From Pelargonium cotyledonis (taxonomy: Eukaryota; Streptophyta; Magnoliopsida; Geraniales; Geraniaceae): DNA of 45,700 nt. Shown here piece after piece: positions 10,101 through 23,153 of the stretch (positions are counted from its first letter, which is position 1; each line of letters starts with the position of its first letter). A model generated the notes under the pieces. It searched no databases, was not told the origin of the DNA, and saw only the letters and a list, made by a program, of their open reading frames with translations. A program made the translations under genes and the position numbers. The DNA lies in the NCBI GenBank assembly GCA_036897625.1, contig JAYMTA010000073.1, positions 1 to 45,700 on the forward strand, read 5' to 3'.

Positions 10101-13100
10101 GCGGTCTTGCACCTTTTTTCTGTCCATTCATAATCTTTATCATCTATTTCAGTTATGATTGTTGATATATTACCATTAAATAGTTTAGGGAATACAAGTT
10201 CCTGGTTTTGAAAGATTTTTCTTATCCCCCTCATCCCACCCCAAGTATTCCATTTTAACTGTTAAAATATGTGGAACAGAGAAATACTAATGAAGCAGAA
10301 ATTGAGTCTTTGCGGGAAGAATATCATCAAAGGGTTTCAACTCTTGAAAGAAAGGTATGGTTTTTTCCTCTTGAAATCATTTTTTGTTTGTACTTCTGTG
10401 AATATGACTAGCTTGTAATAATTATGTAATTATTAATTGGAAAGTTGTTTAATCTGACTCTAATGTTTGGAGTCCATGAATGGTGTGCTGCTAATTTCTT
10501 CGGATTTATGGCCTGGTGTTTGTAGTGGTAGGGCCCCTAATTTTAATTTATAAATGAACTTGCCTATATTACAGGTTTATGCTCTTACAAGAGAGCGAGA
10601 TACTCTCCGGAGAGAGCAGAGTAGAAAAAGTGATGCAGCTGCCCTATTGAAGGAAAAAGATGAAATTATTACTCAAGTAATGGCTGAAGGTAGAGTTGTG
10701 CAAATTTCATGTTCAAGGAAGTTTTCTTTTCAAACAAAGATTTTAGCAAATTTTTTATCTGTTTATCACTAGTGTCTATGAATCTTATTTGTTTTCTTTA
10801 TGTGTATAATTTAGTAGGTTTGAATTACATGAGGTATATTAGGTATTAGAGATGTATTGTGGGATAGTTCCCCTTGATTATTTTTCTCTATGAAGTTGAA
10901 CTTCAAGAAACAATGAAGATAACAGTGGGGTGGTATAGACGCAGGTGATTATTTGAATTGGAAAAGGGTAAAGCTGATGTAACAATGTGGTTAAGGATAA
11001 TTAGGCTATTGCCTTTGTACAATGTGGGTAGGTTAATGGCTGATAGTATTGGTACAACCCACAATGGATCAAAATTTTAATTTAACCACATTATGTTTTT
11101 GGGTGCATATAATGAGTTTTTCCTGCTTCAATTTGGCAATTATAAAATTTAAAATTCAGTGCTTAAAAGAAATAATATTACAGTTTAGAGTTACATATTT
11201 TAGCATATTTGCACCTTGAATGCGTATTAGCAAGCTATTTAAGTAGCCATCAATATCATAGTGAAAATTTGAATGACTACATTTTGAAAAAGAAAAAAAG
11301 TTTAGTCCATGCATCCCATCTTAAGTGTCCTATTTGATTCTATACAAAAATATGGTTACTTTTATTAGTGATTAACTTTCCACTTGTACCCTTGGTGCAA
11401 ATAACTCTTAGATTTTCGGAAAACTAACTACAGTTGATTATCAAATAAGGAAGTGGATAACTCAGGGTGATTAAGCTCAGTTCAAAAGTATGGGAAGAAT
11501 AGATATTCCTAATTAATTTCTGATCACATTTCACACACACAAATATGTCATTTACGGTGGCATATTTTTCAGCATGGTTTTTCTCAATCACCTTCTTAGA
11601 ACTGTTCATTTCTATATGTGCATTTCAAAATCTTAGTCATATACTCATTATACTAGATAAGACATCAACTGAACAGGTATTGAAAGAGTCCTTCATTTAT
11701 TTATAATTATATTTTTCTCTCATCCAGGTGAAGAGCTTTCTAAAAAGCAGGCTGCTCAAGAAGGGCTGATTAGGAAATTAAGAGCTCAGGTGTGGAACCA
11801 AAGTTTAATGTTGTATTTTTGGAATCTAATATTCTACCCAGCTGTTCCATTTAATAAGATTGCACCTTTTTTTCCCTGTTTCTGAAAGCTAGGTTAGAGA
11901 GCTTGAAGAAGAAAAGAAAGGTTTAATGACCAGACTTCAGGTATTTGACTTAAGCATTCTATAGCAATATTTTTCCCATATCACTATACTAAATTTATCT
12001 CTAAGGTACTTGCTAAAAGATTTACTATTACGGACTTAAGCAGAGAGAACGAGAGAGATATGGTTCTTTGAGGAACATCTCCATGCCACATTTTTTTATT
12101 AATATACTATGTGTGATAAATTCTTTTCTGTTGTAATAACTAATTTTCAGTGTCTTATGTATATGTATATGCACCAAATTCTAAATACCATTGTGTGCTT
12201 TATAATCATCATATTCAGGTGGAAGAGAATAAAGTAGAGAGTGTAAAGAGGGACAAGGCTGCTACTGAGAGTTTGCTGCAAGAAACAATAGAAAAGCACC
12301 AGTCAGAACTTGCAGTGCAGAAAGAATATTATACAAATGCTCTTAGTGCAGCTAAGGAGGCTGAAGCATTGGCAGAGGCACGTGCCAACAGTGAAGCCAG
12401 AACTGAACTAGAGAGTCGTCTGAGAGAGGCCGTGGAACGTGAAGCTATGCTAGTTCAAGCTCTTGAAGAATTAAGACAAACTCTTAGTAGAAACGAGCAG
12501 CAGGTTTTGTCATATTTATTGTGATAGTAAGATAATCCTCCTGACATGGCAAAGGCTACGAGTTAATTTTGCTTTTTGTTAAACCTGATTCTGTAGGCAG
12601 CTTTTAGAGAGGATATGCTTCGGAGGGACATTGAGGATCTTCAAAAACGTTATCAGGTCCCCCATATCCTATGATTTGGATCAGTACCATATCTTAATAC
12701 TTTTATTCAATTTGGTTATTGTCTTATCTAGGCAAGTGAGCGGCGATGCGAGGAGTTGATTACACAAGTTCCAGATTCCACCCGGCCACTTTTAAGACAG
12801 ATTGAGGCTATGCAGGTACGTATCATTTCATTTGCATTTGTATATATGTTTAGGATCATGTACTTTGAAATTTGTGATTTGATTTACTTCTATCAGATGC
12901 ATTAGTGTTGTTGTTGACTAGACACTTTATATAACAGGAAACAACTGCCAGAAGGGCAGAAGCATGGGCAGCAGTGGAGAGATCTCTGAATTCTCGACTC
13001 CAGGTTTATGAAATTTAATATTTCTAATTTTGATTTTAGTAAATGAACCTCGTGCAGATGTTCTAAATATATTTCATATCTTATTATTAAAATCACAGGA

Positions 13101-16100
13101 AGCAGAAGCTAAGGCTGCAGGTGCTGAGGAAAGAGAAAGATCTGTCAATGAGCGCTTATCTCAAACCTTATCACGAATTAATGTTCTTGAAGCTCAAGTG
13201 AGTTATCTACCCTCAGTAATGGTCTGATGGAGTTTGTAATCAAAGTAGCTAACATTTGATCTATATTTCAGATATCATGTCTTAGAGCTGAACAGACACA
13301 ACTAAGTAGGTCCCTCGAAAAGGAGAGACAGCGAGCTGCTGAAAATAGGCAGGAGTACCTGGCTGCAAAGGAGGAAGCTGATACCCAAGAAGGTCGTGTG
13401 AATCAGCTTGAAGAACAGATCAGGGAAATCAGGCGGAAACACAAGAAAGATTTACAAGAGGCGATCATGCAAAGGGAGATGCTGCAGCAGGTTCATCTTC
13501 TGTTTCTTGTAACTTTTTCTTGAAATGTGTTCTTTTAGAACTTAAGATGATGTTATGTGTTAATTCATTGGAAATAAATGCATATAGGTGCAGTTTATCC
13601 CCTTCTCCTTCCTTTAGTTTCCTTTTTAGATAATCTATAAAGTTCCAAATGTTTGAAGATACCTTTTAATATAACTCATGATTTCCACCATAGGTGCTGG
13701 ATTCAGTTCTGCCTTCACTGGGGATATCTTGGGGGATCAAGGGATAAGGTTGGGATATATTAACTCTTCAACTCCCATTATTTACCAGATGATCCCAAGT
13801 GGCCTTTCCCAAAATACTAAAATTAGTTCCTTAAGAGTATGGAAAGAAATGTCAGCTAATTACAAAAGTTAACTTCAAGCAATTAATATACACATTTTGA
13901 CAAATGTGAAGTGAACAATTAACTGATAAAAAGAGTTTCCTGTGTAGATTACTCTGTTTATGGTGAATCAAACATTATTAGCTATTCCCATTTCTTGTAA
14001 GTCATTGGAGATGAATGTATAGGAACAATACGTAGATGAAAGAAAATTTTCTTTTCCATAATACCACCTTCTTATCCTATGACAAACATAGATATAAAGG
14101 ATGGAGAGTATGTGATGAGTCACTCATCTCTAGGGCAGTGATGTTATTGCAAATCTTACCCTCACCTCTCCGTATCCCCAGCCACTGCAATCTTCCAACA
14201 CCTCAGATCTCCATCTGTCGCAACCCGCAAAGCTTCGTCCCTTCTCTTCATAGCCCGCGTGACCCCAAATTTTTGTTGAATGAAAAAATTGCATGACAGG
14301 TCAGGAGGTGAGAAAGAGAACACGGGAAAAGAGAGGAATAAATACAATAAAAGAATCTTAATTATAATTATAATTAATACAACAAATAAGAACATAAAAT
14401 TTCAAGGGTAAAATTGGATGAGAGGGTCACATGCTTGTCACGCGATGAGAAGTGGTGGAATATTCTGTTAAAGTTGACTGCGGAATGGGGAGGTAAACTT
14501 AAGGATAGTTATGTGTCGTGGAAAATTCTTCAGAGCAATAAAGTGTTTGTGGACATTATTTGGGGGGGTTTTTCTTGTAACTACCCCTAATAATAATAAC
14601 AATCAATATTGTTTATATATGAAGCCCTTCAAGCTCTAGGGCTGTATAAGGTAGACACTGTTTTGGAGTTTTGTATATGCATATTTCTACCTCATCCCAT
14701 TTCTATTAGTTTCACATTTGATATTGCTAACCGAGTTTCTGATTCGTTAGGAGGTAGAAAAAGAGAAAGCTGCTCGGTTAGAGTTGGAAAAGACATCTCT
14801 TGCCCCTTCTACAGCTGTGTCTGAACAAACTCCCATAACAAAGGATGATTCTCCTTTCGAAAATGGTATAGTGCCTTAATATTTTACTTAAACACTATTT
14901 GTGTATCTTTGGTTTTCCTTTACAATTTGTAATTTCGTGCAGGTAGCTCAATCCGAAAATATTCAAGTGCTAGCAGCCTAGGCAGCATGGAGGAAAGCTA
15001 TTTTCTTCAAGCATCCTTAGACTCATCTGACAGTTATTCCGAGAGGAAATACCCCAGGGAGACAACCCTTGGCCCCTACTATATGAAGAGCATAACACCA
15101 AGTGCTTTTGAAGCCAGCCTTCGCCAGAAGGAAGGGGAACTTCAATCATACATGACACGGTTGGTAAGTGTCTTTTTTTAACTTATATTTAGATACTTCT
15201 GTTTACATCTGATCTATGTAGGAGCTAAAAGATGCTGTACAATTGTTTTTGCTTTATTTCCAGTTCTATCCTGCTTTCATCTGTTATTTAAGTTTTTATT
15301 CATTTCAGGCATCAATGGAATCTATTCGTGACTCTCTTGCTGAAGAATTGGTCAAAATGACAGAACAGGTGAGTGTTATCTGCTATTATCACCCTCTCTC
15401 CTCTTCACTCTTTTTGGTATCACTGATCTGAAAATTGTACATGGATTGCAGTGTGAAAAACTACGGGCAGAAGCTATCATGTTGCCTGGCATACGGGCAG
15501 AGTTGGATGCTCTCAGGAGGAGGCACTCGGCTGCACTTGAGCTGATGGGCGAACGCGATGAAGAGGTAGATGCTTTTGCTTTCTTCTATTAATAAGTCCT
15601 GTTTGTTTCAAGAGTTAAAACATTCCAGACTTATCTCCCTCATGAATTGCAGTAATGAATATTAGTCTACCGAAACATTCCACTGTCAAAAGTAGATTCC
15701 TTAGCATCATTTGCAAAATTACTTAATGGAAGCCATTTTGTCCCCATGTACGCATGGAGAAATATTTTCTGGTGGCAACTAGAAATTATTTCCAGTGGAA
15801 GTTTTGATTGGGTCAACCGAGTCTTGGGATACTTTTCTATTTTTGAAAGGACACTGATCTGCTACGTACCACGTATAATGGAAATCAATGCAAGTATGTT
15901 CTGCTTAGTTAGATTTTGCATCATGTAAATCATAACACAAGATGATCCATAAACCTCAAGAAAAATATTCCTCCAAAAAGCTAAGTTACAATATATAGAA
16001 TACGTACTTTCCTAGCAAGAATCAGAGTAAAGATGCATGGATTTTTAATGAGTAATGACATTTGTAATCTGTTGCATGGCTTTAGCTGGAGGAACTCCGT

Positions 16101-16282
16101 GCCGACATTGTAGACCTCAAGGAGATGTATAGAGAGCAAGTGAACATGCTTGTGAATAAGGTATTTTTCATTGCTATTATTTTCAGCTCATAGAGATTTC
16201 TGGGTTGCCAAAGATTCATATACCTGTTTACATATACTTGCAGATCCAGGTTATGAGTGGGACATCAATGGCTGCTGCTTGA
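7154..16282 (+). CDS. GC5: Golgin candidate 5 (TMF-like Golgi coiled-coil protein)
   Basis: Nineteen coding exons: 7154-7334, 7934-8826, 9030-9101, 10280-10354, 10575-10689, 11728-11789, 11893-11940, 12219-12503, 12597-12656, 12732-12815, 12938-13003, 13099-13197, 13272-13490, 14751-14865, 14943-15163, 15309-15368, 15452-15565, 16086-16160 and 16244-16282. All introns are GT-AG and in phase, giving 960 residues (Arabidopsis GC5 is about 956). The N-terminus MAWFSGKVSLGNFPD is diagnostic. Residues 60-300 are acidic and Glu/Ser/Thr-rich. From about 335 (LEKVKKEMKMMEAAL) to about 760 the protein is coiled coil. After a Ser-rich linker, the C-terminus from about 830 matches the TMF/Rab6-binding region. 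Golgins of this type tether vesicles at the Golgi and bind Rab6-class GTPases. Oddities: ten Asn codons at residues 50-59, and a conserved segment missing at the exon 1/2 junction. Confidence 0.95.
7301..7330 (+). repeat. (AAC)10 codon repeat in GC5 exon 1
   Basis: Ten AAC codons in a row encode Asn50-Asn59, four bases before the splice donor of exon 1. It is a coding microsatellite, so length variation between individuals would change the protein. Confidence 0.95.
13491..14750 (+). other. Long GC5 intron 13, possible insert
   Basis: At 1260 bp this is the longest GC5 intron. Parts of it (13680-13850 and 14100-14290) have protein-like or GC-richer composition unlike the surrounding AT-rich intron, which hints at an old transposon insertion. 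No terminal repeats, target-site duplication or known domain could be established. Confidence 0.3.
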
Positions 16283-17240
16283 GACACTGATTTCATATGG
16301 TGATTTCTTTCTGCAACTTGTGAGGTGTTGAAGCCTCAGGCAGGCATTCCCTCATCTTACCCTTTGGTTTGTATTTTATATAGGAGCTGATGTATAGTAC
16401 AATGATTAATGTTGAGAAACATATGTGTTCTGAGCTTGGAGAAGATTCTGTTATTTTTTATTGATTCAATTATTAATCAACAATTTCATTGGGATATATT
16501 TCAGAGTGCAAATTTGAGTTTTTTTTTCTTCCAAAAGTATAAAAATAAAAATTAATACTCCTAAAATAATAGTCCATTTTCTATTTTTGTGTGAATAATA
16601 TGAGTTACTTCGATTAGATTTGTACTTTTATAGAATCGACAATTTGAATTCAAACTCACGGTCATCTGAAATTCAGTCCGACCAACTTTTTGGGTCAAAT
16701 TGGACAGAATGGGAAAACCCGAAGTTTTTAAGCCAGATTTTGGGTTAAGCTTTATCGATTTGAACCCAACCCGAAACCCAAATTTGCAACTTATGCACCA
16801 TTATACAATGTAATATAATTATATCCCATGTGACAGTTTGATTTTGGAATTTAGCAAATTACAACTATGTTATCATTAAAAAAGATAAATGGACGGTTCA
16901 CACTTTTTGTTAACTTCAAGTAACATACTTTTTTGGGAACGAAAGTAGTAATAAATAGGAATTTTTATAGTGCTCACGTGTCAGCAGAATATTGGTTACA
17001 TTAGCGACAGGTGTCCGTCTTCGATCTGTCACGAGGGCTCGAATGTCTAGATGTATGCTACAACAGCGCGGGAACCAAAACTGAAACGGAGCACCAGTCC
17101 GGTGAAGCCATTTGTAAACCACGTAGCATCCCTGGCGCACGATAGCACCCACCCTTCGTTACCTCACGTGTTTTCTACCAAACCGTTTCGCAATCGTCGG
17201 ACACATTGTCAGTGACATCTTCTTAAGTGTCACCCTCTAT
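16283..17240. promoter_or_regulatory. GC5 3' end and SGB1 promoter, two G-boxes
   Basis: The left part holds the GC5 3' untranslated region. No perfect AATAAA was seen. Two palindromic G-boxes (CACGTG) occur at 16975-16980 and 17165-17170. The first sits in ACGTGTC, an ABRE-like context. Both lie upstream of the presumed SGB1 leader exon (about 17240-17331), so they are plausible bZIP/bHLH sites. No gene was recognised in this interval. Confidence 0.45.
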
Positions 17241-17331
17241 CACGCCTGCGCATTTTAGCACACCTCTCTTCTTCCTCTGGTTCATCCTCTTCTCCGCCCT
17301 CTGATATTTCTGAAGTTGAAGGAGAAGAAAG

Positions 17332-17844
17332 GTAACGTTGCTCTTCTCTCTACTTCTACATTCTCACTTAATTGTGCGTACAGTGATTATATGCGTGATT
17401 TGACGAATGAATCGGCGATGAACTGTTGAATTATAACAGTAGTCTCTCAGTTTTTCTTTTCAAAATGTCTTAATGCAACAATGGCGGATGGATGATGAGT
17501 TCGTCTGGTGTCGATCTGTGATATTACGGCGTTTTGGGAGTGGATGGTTGCTGGTTCCAGCTCTGTCAGTTAATCATCTTTTTGCTTTGAAGAGTGTGTG
17601 GAAGCGTACATAGATGAATGTGCTCTAAGTGTTTTGTGTACAGCCTCGTTTGGCATCTGGATATTGAATTGTTGATGACTGTTGGCTTTAATCCTGGCCG
17701 TATTTGTGAGATTTTGTTGTGCCAGATCTGAATTCGGATGTGTGTCCTGTTCAATTCTGTGTTACGATTTCTTGATGTAGATCTTTAGTTGATTGATCGG
17801 GAACTGAATGACGTTTTGTTGTTGTTGATCTGGTTGTGTTGCAG
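17332..17844 (+). other. Probable SGB1 5' leader intron
   Basis: The sequence AGAAAG followed by GTAACG at 17332 is a good donor, and TGTGTTGCAG ending at 17844 is a good acceptor, 52 bases before the SGB1 start codon. Plant housekeeping genes often carry such a leader intron. Assigned from splice signals only. Confidence 0.6.
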
Positions 17845-17896
17845 TAAGTCAGATGCTAAATCTGGGATCGTGAGATTTGGAGGGCGTTTCTAGAAC

Positions 17897-20800
17897 ATGG
17901 CAATGAGAGGTCGTCGTGTTGAGTCAAGGGAATTTAATGAGGCTCATGACCGAGATACTACTGGTACTTCAAAATTGATTCATCAGCAATATTCAGCTTA
18001 AACATGTGCTAGTTCCAATAGTATAGTTAGCAAACAATTATTTCATTGCATTATGAAAAGGAAAATAGAAGCATGATCTTTTTTACCAAGTTTAGTTTAA
18101 TTAGTTTGATTGGTACTAACTGAGGAGCTAAATTTTTGTATGGGATTTAGTGTTTATACCAAATGGAGTGGGTAAAGATATTGGACCTGCTTCATGGAAG
18201 CGTGCTTTGAGACATGTACTTGTGGCAACTATTTCTTCGTTCTTATTTGGATACCATCTTGGGTTTGTCCCTGATCTCAGAAACTCTAACTCCTTTCTGC
18301 TCTTTGTTTATTGAGAATTAACATTTTCTTGTTGCTCATGCAGAGTTGTTAATGAAACGTTAGAAAGCATTTCTGTAGACCTTGGGTTCCATGGGAATAC
18401 CTTACAAGAAGGTAATTTATAGGATGTTTGTTTCACCTTTTTTTGAAAGATTCTTCTCAGTGTAATTTAATTTATTTATGGCTTGTTTGCAGGTCTAGTG
18501 GTGAGTACGTGTTTAGGGGGTGCTTTTTTAGGATCTCTGGTCAGTGGTGGGGTTGCTGATGGGCTTGGGCGGCGCAGGGCATTCCAGCTGTGTGCTATAC
18601 CAATGGTGGTTGGAGCTTCAATAAGGCAAGTGCATGATTAAGCTCATAAGATGAAAAGTTCCAGTTCTTATAATTGAAGATTTAGTGGATGATGTGATTG
18701 ATATATACTTTATTATAAGAGCTAGATTAATAGTTAAAGCTTCACTGTCTGTGTTTTCCGTAGCTTTTACAAATTTAGGTTTATATACGTCTATTGCGAT
18801 TGAGAACCCATGTCACATTGGTTTTTTTCATCCAAGTATTCTTTAATTATTGGAACTGATGGCTCTTCTATTTACCTTTTTTGTCTCTATTTTATTCATG
18901 GAAGTCAATACTTGCCATGCCTTGTAGACACTTCTTTGTGGAGTTGGAGGGTTTTCCCGTCAATTTTTGTTCCCTGTTGAAGTAAAAAAAAAAATGAAAT
19001 GAAATTGCAGACAAGTTGTGAAGACTGAATCATAAGATGGATTCTTCTTAATCCTTACTAACTTTTAATATCACTTGGTTCTAGATATTGGATGTGACTG
19101 TCATTGTAACTCATTCTGTATAAAGTTCTGAAATTATTTGAAGCTGACAGAAACTGTCAAACATGATGTTGCAGTGCAACAACAACAACTTTGTGGGGTA
19201 TGCTTCTTGGAAGGTTACTTGTAGGAACTGGGATGGGTCTTGGCCCAACCCTTACATCTCTCTATGTGACAGAGGTATCATATTTGTTATTTTTGTTTTT
19301 TTTACTGAGTGAGTTGATATTACCCTCAGTATGGGAGTTATATTTTTCTTGGTAAGCTAATGATTCTTTGACCACCACATTAATAGATTTCACCAGCTTC
19401 TGTAAGGGGAACTTTTGGGAGCTTCACTCAAATTGCAACATGTCTGGGACTTTTGTGTGCTCTTTTTATTGGAATTCCATCAAAGGAAGTTTTGGGTTGG
19501 TAAGAAATGTACAATATATAATAGATGATTATATTGAGATCTTTCAAATCCATTTCTATATAGTGAACATATTCTTGAAAGAAAAGATGTAAATATTTGC
19601 ACAGTAGTTCACTATTAGTTTTGTGATGTGCTCAGGTGGCGCGTTTGCTTTTGGGTATCTGTTATTCCTGCTGGAGCACTAGCTCTTTTGATGCATTTCT
19701 CTGTAGAAAGTCCCAATTGGCTTTTCAAGGTTATCTTTTCTGGTTTATACATTGTTAATGTCTTACAAAATTGGTTAGAATTTTAGTTGCTAATGTTTTT
19801 ATGCCTGGATTGTAAGCATGTTTTCACTAGTTTGGGAATTGGGATTGCTGGTTATGCTTGATGAAGTTCTCCGGAAATCTGGTCCAGTTCCAAATAAACT
19901 AGATAGTAGATAGTAATGAAGCACTTAATTTTGTATCTGAAATAAAACTCCTTGTTTGCATCCAAAAAAATGAATGGTAGTGACTAGTGACTACAAGTAG
20001 TTGGGAATATTGTATCGGTAAAGGGTTGAATGTTGAAAAAGGATTCGTGTGGTCATTCATATTTTCTGCGGCTATGCTTTTATTAATGTCATATTGCAAA
20101 AGGGCTAGTTCAACATCTTTCGTTAGGATTTATATAGGGTTTGGATTATAACATGAAAATTGGGTCTAACTCACACCACCCATCCCTCCCCACCACCCCC
20201 ACCCCCACAAAAAAAAAAACAGTATGCTTGTATAATGCCATGAAGGTCCTAAATGTATAGATCAAGCTGAGAAGAGGGATGGTACAATAACATCCGAACA
20301 TTATTCTCACGTCCTCATATGCGCTTGTGAATACCCTTAGAGATGCCAATTTACTTCGAATTGAGTACCACAATCGACTTGCTTGAGTTGTTAAAGTGGA
20401 TTCATTTCACTATATGCCAACCATATTATTCTTTCCCAGCTACTGTGTTGTGGTGTTTCTTATCTTGACATTTGACTTTGTCTTCACATTTTCTCACATC
20501 CTCCAGCTATTTTGTTGGTTCTTCTCTGGTCATAACCCTGTGCTTAGATATATCAGCAATCTACCTTTCCAATCAAATATGTGTAGTTCTCATTTCCTTC
20601 TACATGTGTTCTTTTAAATCTGTCCACTTTATTTTTCCATTGACCTGTCGAAGGTGATATATAAAAGTACACTTTGTTTCTGGGCTTACAGAGAGGTAGA
20701 GGTGTTGAAGCCGAAGCTGCTCTTGAGAAGCTCTTAGGATCATTGCATGCTGAATCTGCAGTTGCAGAGTTTTCAAAGGCAGATAAAGGGGATGACGCAG

Positions 20801-23153
20801 AAACAGTTAGGTTCTCAGAGTTATTCTATGGTCGCCATTTCAGAGGTACATCTAGAAGTTATTTATATCATATGTACATACATATCTAACGTATCTTATT
20901 TATGGTTACCATTTCTAGTGATTACTCATTTATTTTGCAGTGGTTTTTATTGGATCTGCCCTTTTTGCTTTACAACAGCTATCTGGCATAAACGCTGTAT
21001 TTTATTTCTCTTCGGTTGTCTTTAAAAGTGCTGGTGTACCTTCAGACATAGCAAACATGTGTGTTGGAGTTGCAAACATATCTGGTACAGATGGTGTTAG
21101 TCAACCAATTACTATTGCATTTTGAAATTATGGTTAGCTGTTAAATGCTGTTGTAATTCTTTGTACTTCTTCAGGGTCAATTGTTGCTATGCTGTTGATG
21201 GATAAACTAGGAAGAAGGGTGCTTCTTCTAGGGAGCTTTTCAGGCATGGTAAGTTAAAAAAAAAAAAAAAAAAATGCTGCTCGACTCTTTTCCTTATAGA
21301 TTGAGATCGATGTGTCTTTAACTGGAACAATTATGACCACATTGAGAATTCTCTCTCGACATGCACTTCCTGAAGTGATCCCATTTTTTATAGTGAAAAG
21401 GCCTGATAGTTTCTATAGTTAATACTTTCAAGCACATAATCCAAATTCTTACATCAAAGCAGCTTTCTGATTATACATTATTTTTCTGTGCCTGTATGTG
21501 TAATCCCATTATATATCACTCTCATTATTTCATCATGTCAATCACAAACATTGGCATTTTATCTGACATTTGCTCGGGCGTTTCATTGGTTCAGTCCGTC
21601 TCTATGGGTCTTCAAGTGATAGCAGCAAGTTCTATTGCTTCAGGCTCTGGAGCAGTGTATTTATCTGTTGGTGGCATGCTTATGTGAGTACTGCTCAATT
21701 ATTGACAACTTTTGCTATGCTTTAGTCATTTATTTTACAATGTGTCATTCTCAGTATGAGGCGATGCTAAGATTTTAAAATAACCCAGTTTTTAACAGAG
21801 TCAAAATGTAGTCTATTTGGTGGAAGCATGTATCATAAAACTTAAATATTGTGTGTGTAAAGTCACATATGATTCACAATATCCCAAACTGTAACTTTAA
21901 TTTTATAGGTACCTAGGGTCTATAGTTCAAAAATCCGGAGAGGTTGAAGAAGATGTTAGAAATAGAACTGTTGCAGGTTGGTTGAAGTGGAGGAGGGTTC
22001 TGAGGGTTTTTTGTGACAAAAGAAACCCTAAGGAAAAGTTTTACAAGTTAGCTATACGACCACCTATGTTGTATGACACTGAATGTTGGGCTCCAAAGCC
22101 ATAAGACTAGGACAGCCGAAATGAGAATGCTTAGGTGGCTTTGTGGTAGCACTGGGAAGGATCAGGAATGAAGCAATTTAGGCAAGAGATGGGGTAGCTC
22201 AACTGATGATAAGATCAGGAAAAACCACCTAAAGCGATTTGGACATGTGCAACGTAGGCAGGTTAGTAACCCCACGAGGAAAAAGAGGAACTAAAAGTAG
22301 TAGGGATAGGTCTAAGTTAACGTGGAAAGAAGTGTAAAAAAAGACATGATAATGCATGACTTTGTGGATGAAATAAAACGTTATTAATTAAATGTGACTA
22401 TCAATTTTAATATGCCATACATTGGCTTCACATTTGGAAGTGGAGGCTTAGTTGCTGATGTACAAATAATGTGGTATGACTTGCATTGTTTAAAATATGG
22501 TTAAAGAAAGAACAATTTTAGTATCTTTTGAATTGTTGTCATCTTTATGTTCTGAACTTTGAGTTGGTACTAACAGGTTTGTCTTATCATTCGCTCTTGG
22601 TGCTGGTCCAGTACCCTCACTCCTCCTACCAGAAATGGTTCCAAGCCGAATCAGAGCAAAGGCAGTGGCAGTTTGTATGGCTGTGCATTGGGTAATTGTG
22701 TAAAGCAAATCTTGAAATTTTAACTAACTGGAAGTTTACTCCATATTTTCTTTTTATTATGGACCTAAAATCTGAACTCATACTTGTAAGACATGTTTTC
22801 AAGAGCTCCATGATTTGAGTAGTCTTTTAAACATGGACTTTCTTTTTTATTCTTGCATTTTAGACCACTATGTATTTAGTTAGTAGAAGAATCCAATGTT
22901 TGATCAAATTGCCAGGTTGCTTTGGACTGAAAATGGACATTAAGATTTGACATAGTTTGATTCTTTGCAGGTAATTAATTTCTTCGTTGGCCTGTTGTTT
23001 TTGCGCATGCTGGAGCAAATCGGGCCGCAAATCTTGTACACAATATTTGGCACCTTTTGTCTAGTAGCAGTCATTTTTGTGAAGAGGAATGTGGTGGAAA
23101 CAAAAGGAAAATCACTCCAAGAAATTGAGATGGCACTTCTTCCAGTTGAATAG
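17897..23153 (+). CDS. SGB1: SGB1-like hexose transporter (MFS sugar porter)
   Basis: Thirteen coding exons: 17897-17963, 18151-18262, 18344-18411, 18493-18625, 19175-19274, 19387-19499, 19636-19729, 20692-20845, 20941-21084, 21175-21248, 21595-21683, 22577-22691 and 22971-23153, giving 481 residues (about 495 in Arabidopsis SGB1). Twelve-helix sugar-porter hallmarks are present: GRRRAFQL after helix 2, GRLLVGTGMG, the VESPNWLFKRGR loop, QQLSGIN at residues 292-298, DKLGRR, and a C-terminal ETKGKSLQEIE. The short N-terminus has no obvious plastid transit peptide, although database names often call this family plastidic glucose transporter 3. Arabidopsis SGB1 was described as a Golgi hexose transporter that suppresses a G-protein beta mutant. 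GC5 lies just upstream, as At1g79830 and At1g79820 do. One intron has a GC donor. Confidence 0.95.
18626..19174 (+). other. GC-AG intron (SGB1 intron 4)
   Basis: The donor reads AATAAG then GCAAGT, and the acceptor is ATGTTGCAG. Only this GC donor keeps the frame: joining gives ...GASISATTTTLWG, matching the family. A GT donor five bases downstream would shift the frame. GC-AG introns are a known minor class of about one percent. Confidence 0.85.
21910..22390 (+). mobile_element. LINE RT C-terminal relic in SGB1 intron 11
   Basis: Frame 21910-22101 reads YLGSIVQKSGEVEEDVRN, then GWLKWRRV, CDKRNPKEKFYKLAIRPP and ECWAPK before a stop. This is the familiar C-terminal end of plant non-LTR retrotransposon Pol proteins, just after the reverse transcriptase core. 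Further matches continue in shifted frames (MRMLRWLCG-like, then FGHV-like) to about 22390. Stops and frameshifts show it is dead. It lies in the sense orientation inside an intron of 893 bp. Confidence 0.85.

Noticed and set aside
13491-14750. A definite transposon in GC5 intron 13, bounded by TTTCTTGTAACT at 13503 and 14571
   Set aside because: The 12-base repeat is AT-rich and imperfectly placed. No terminal repeats or known domain support it, so only a low-confidence note was kept.
20160-20230. Pyrimidine-rich run (CCCCACCACCCCCACC) in SGB1 intron 7 as a functional element
   Set aside because: Low-complexity DNA within an intron, with no matching partner strand or conserved motif.
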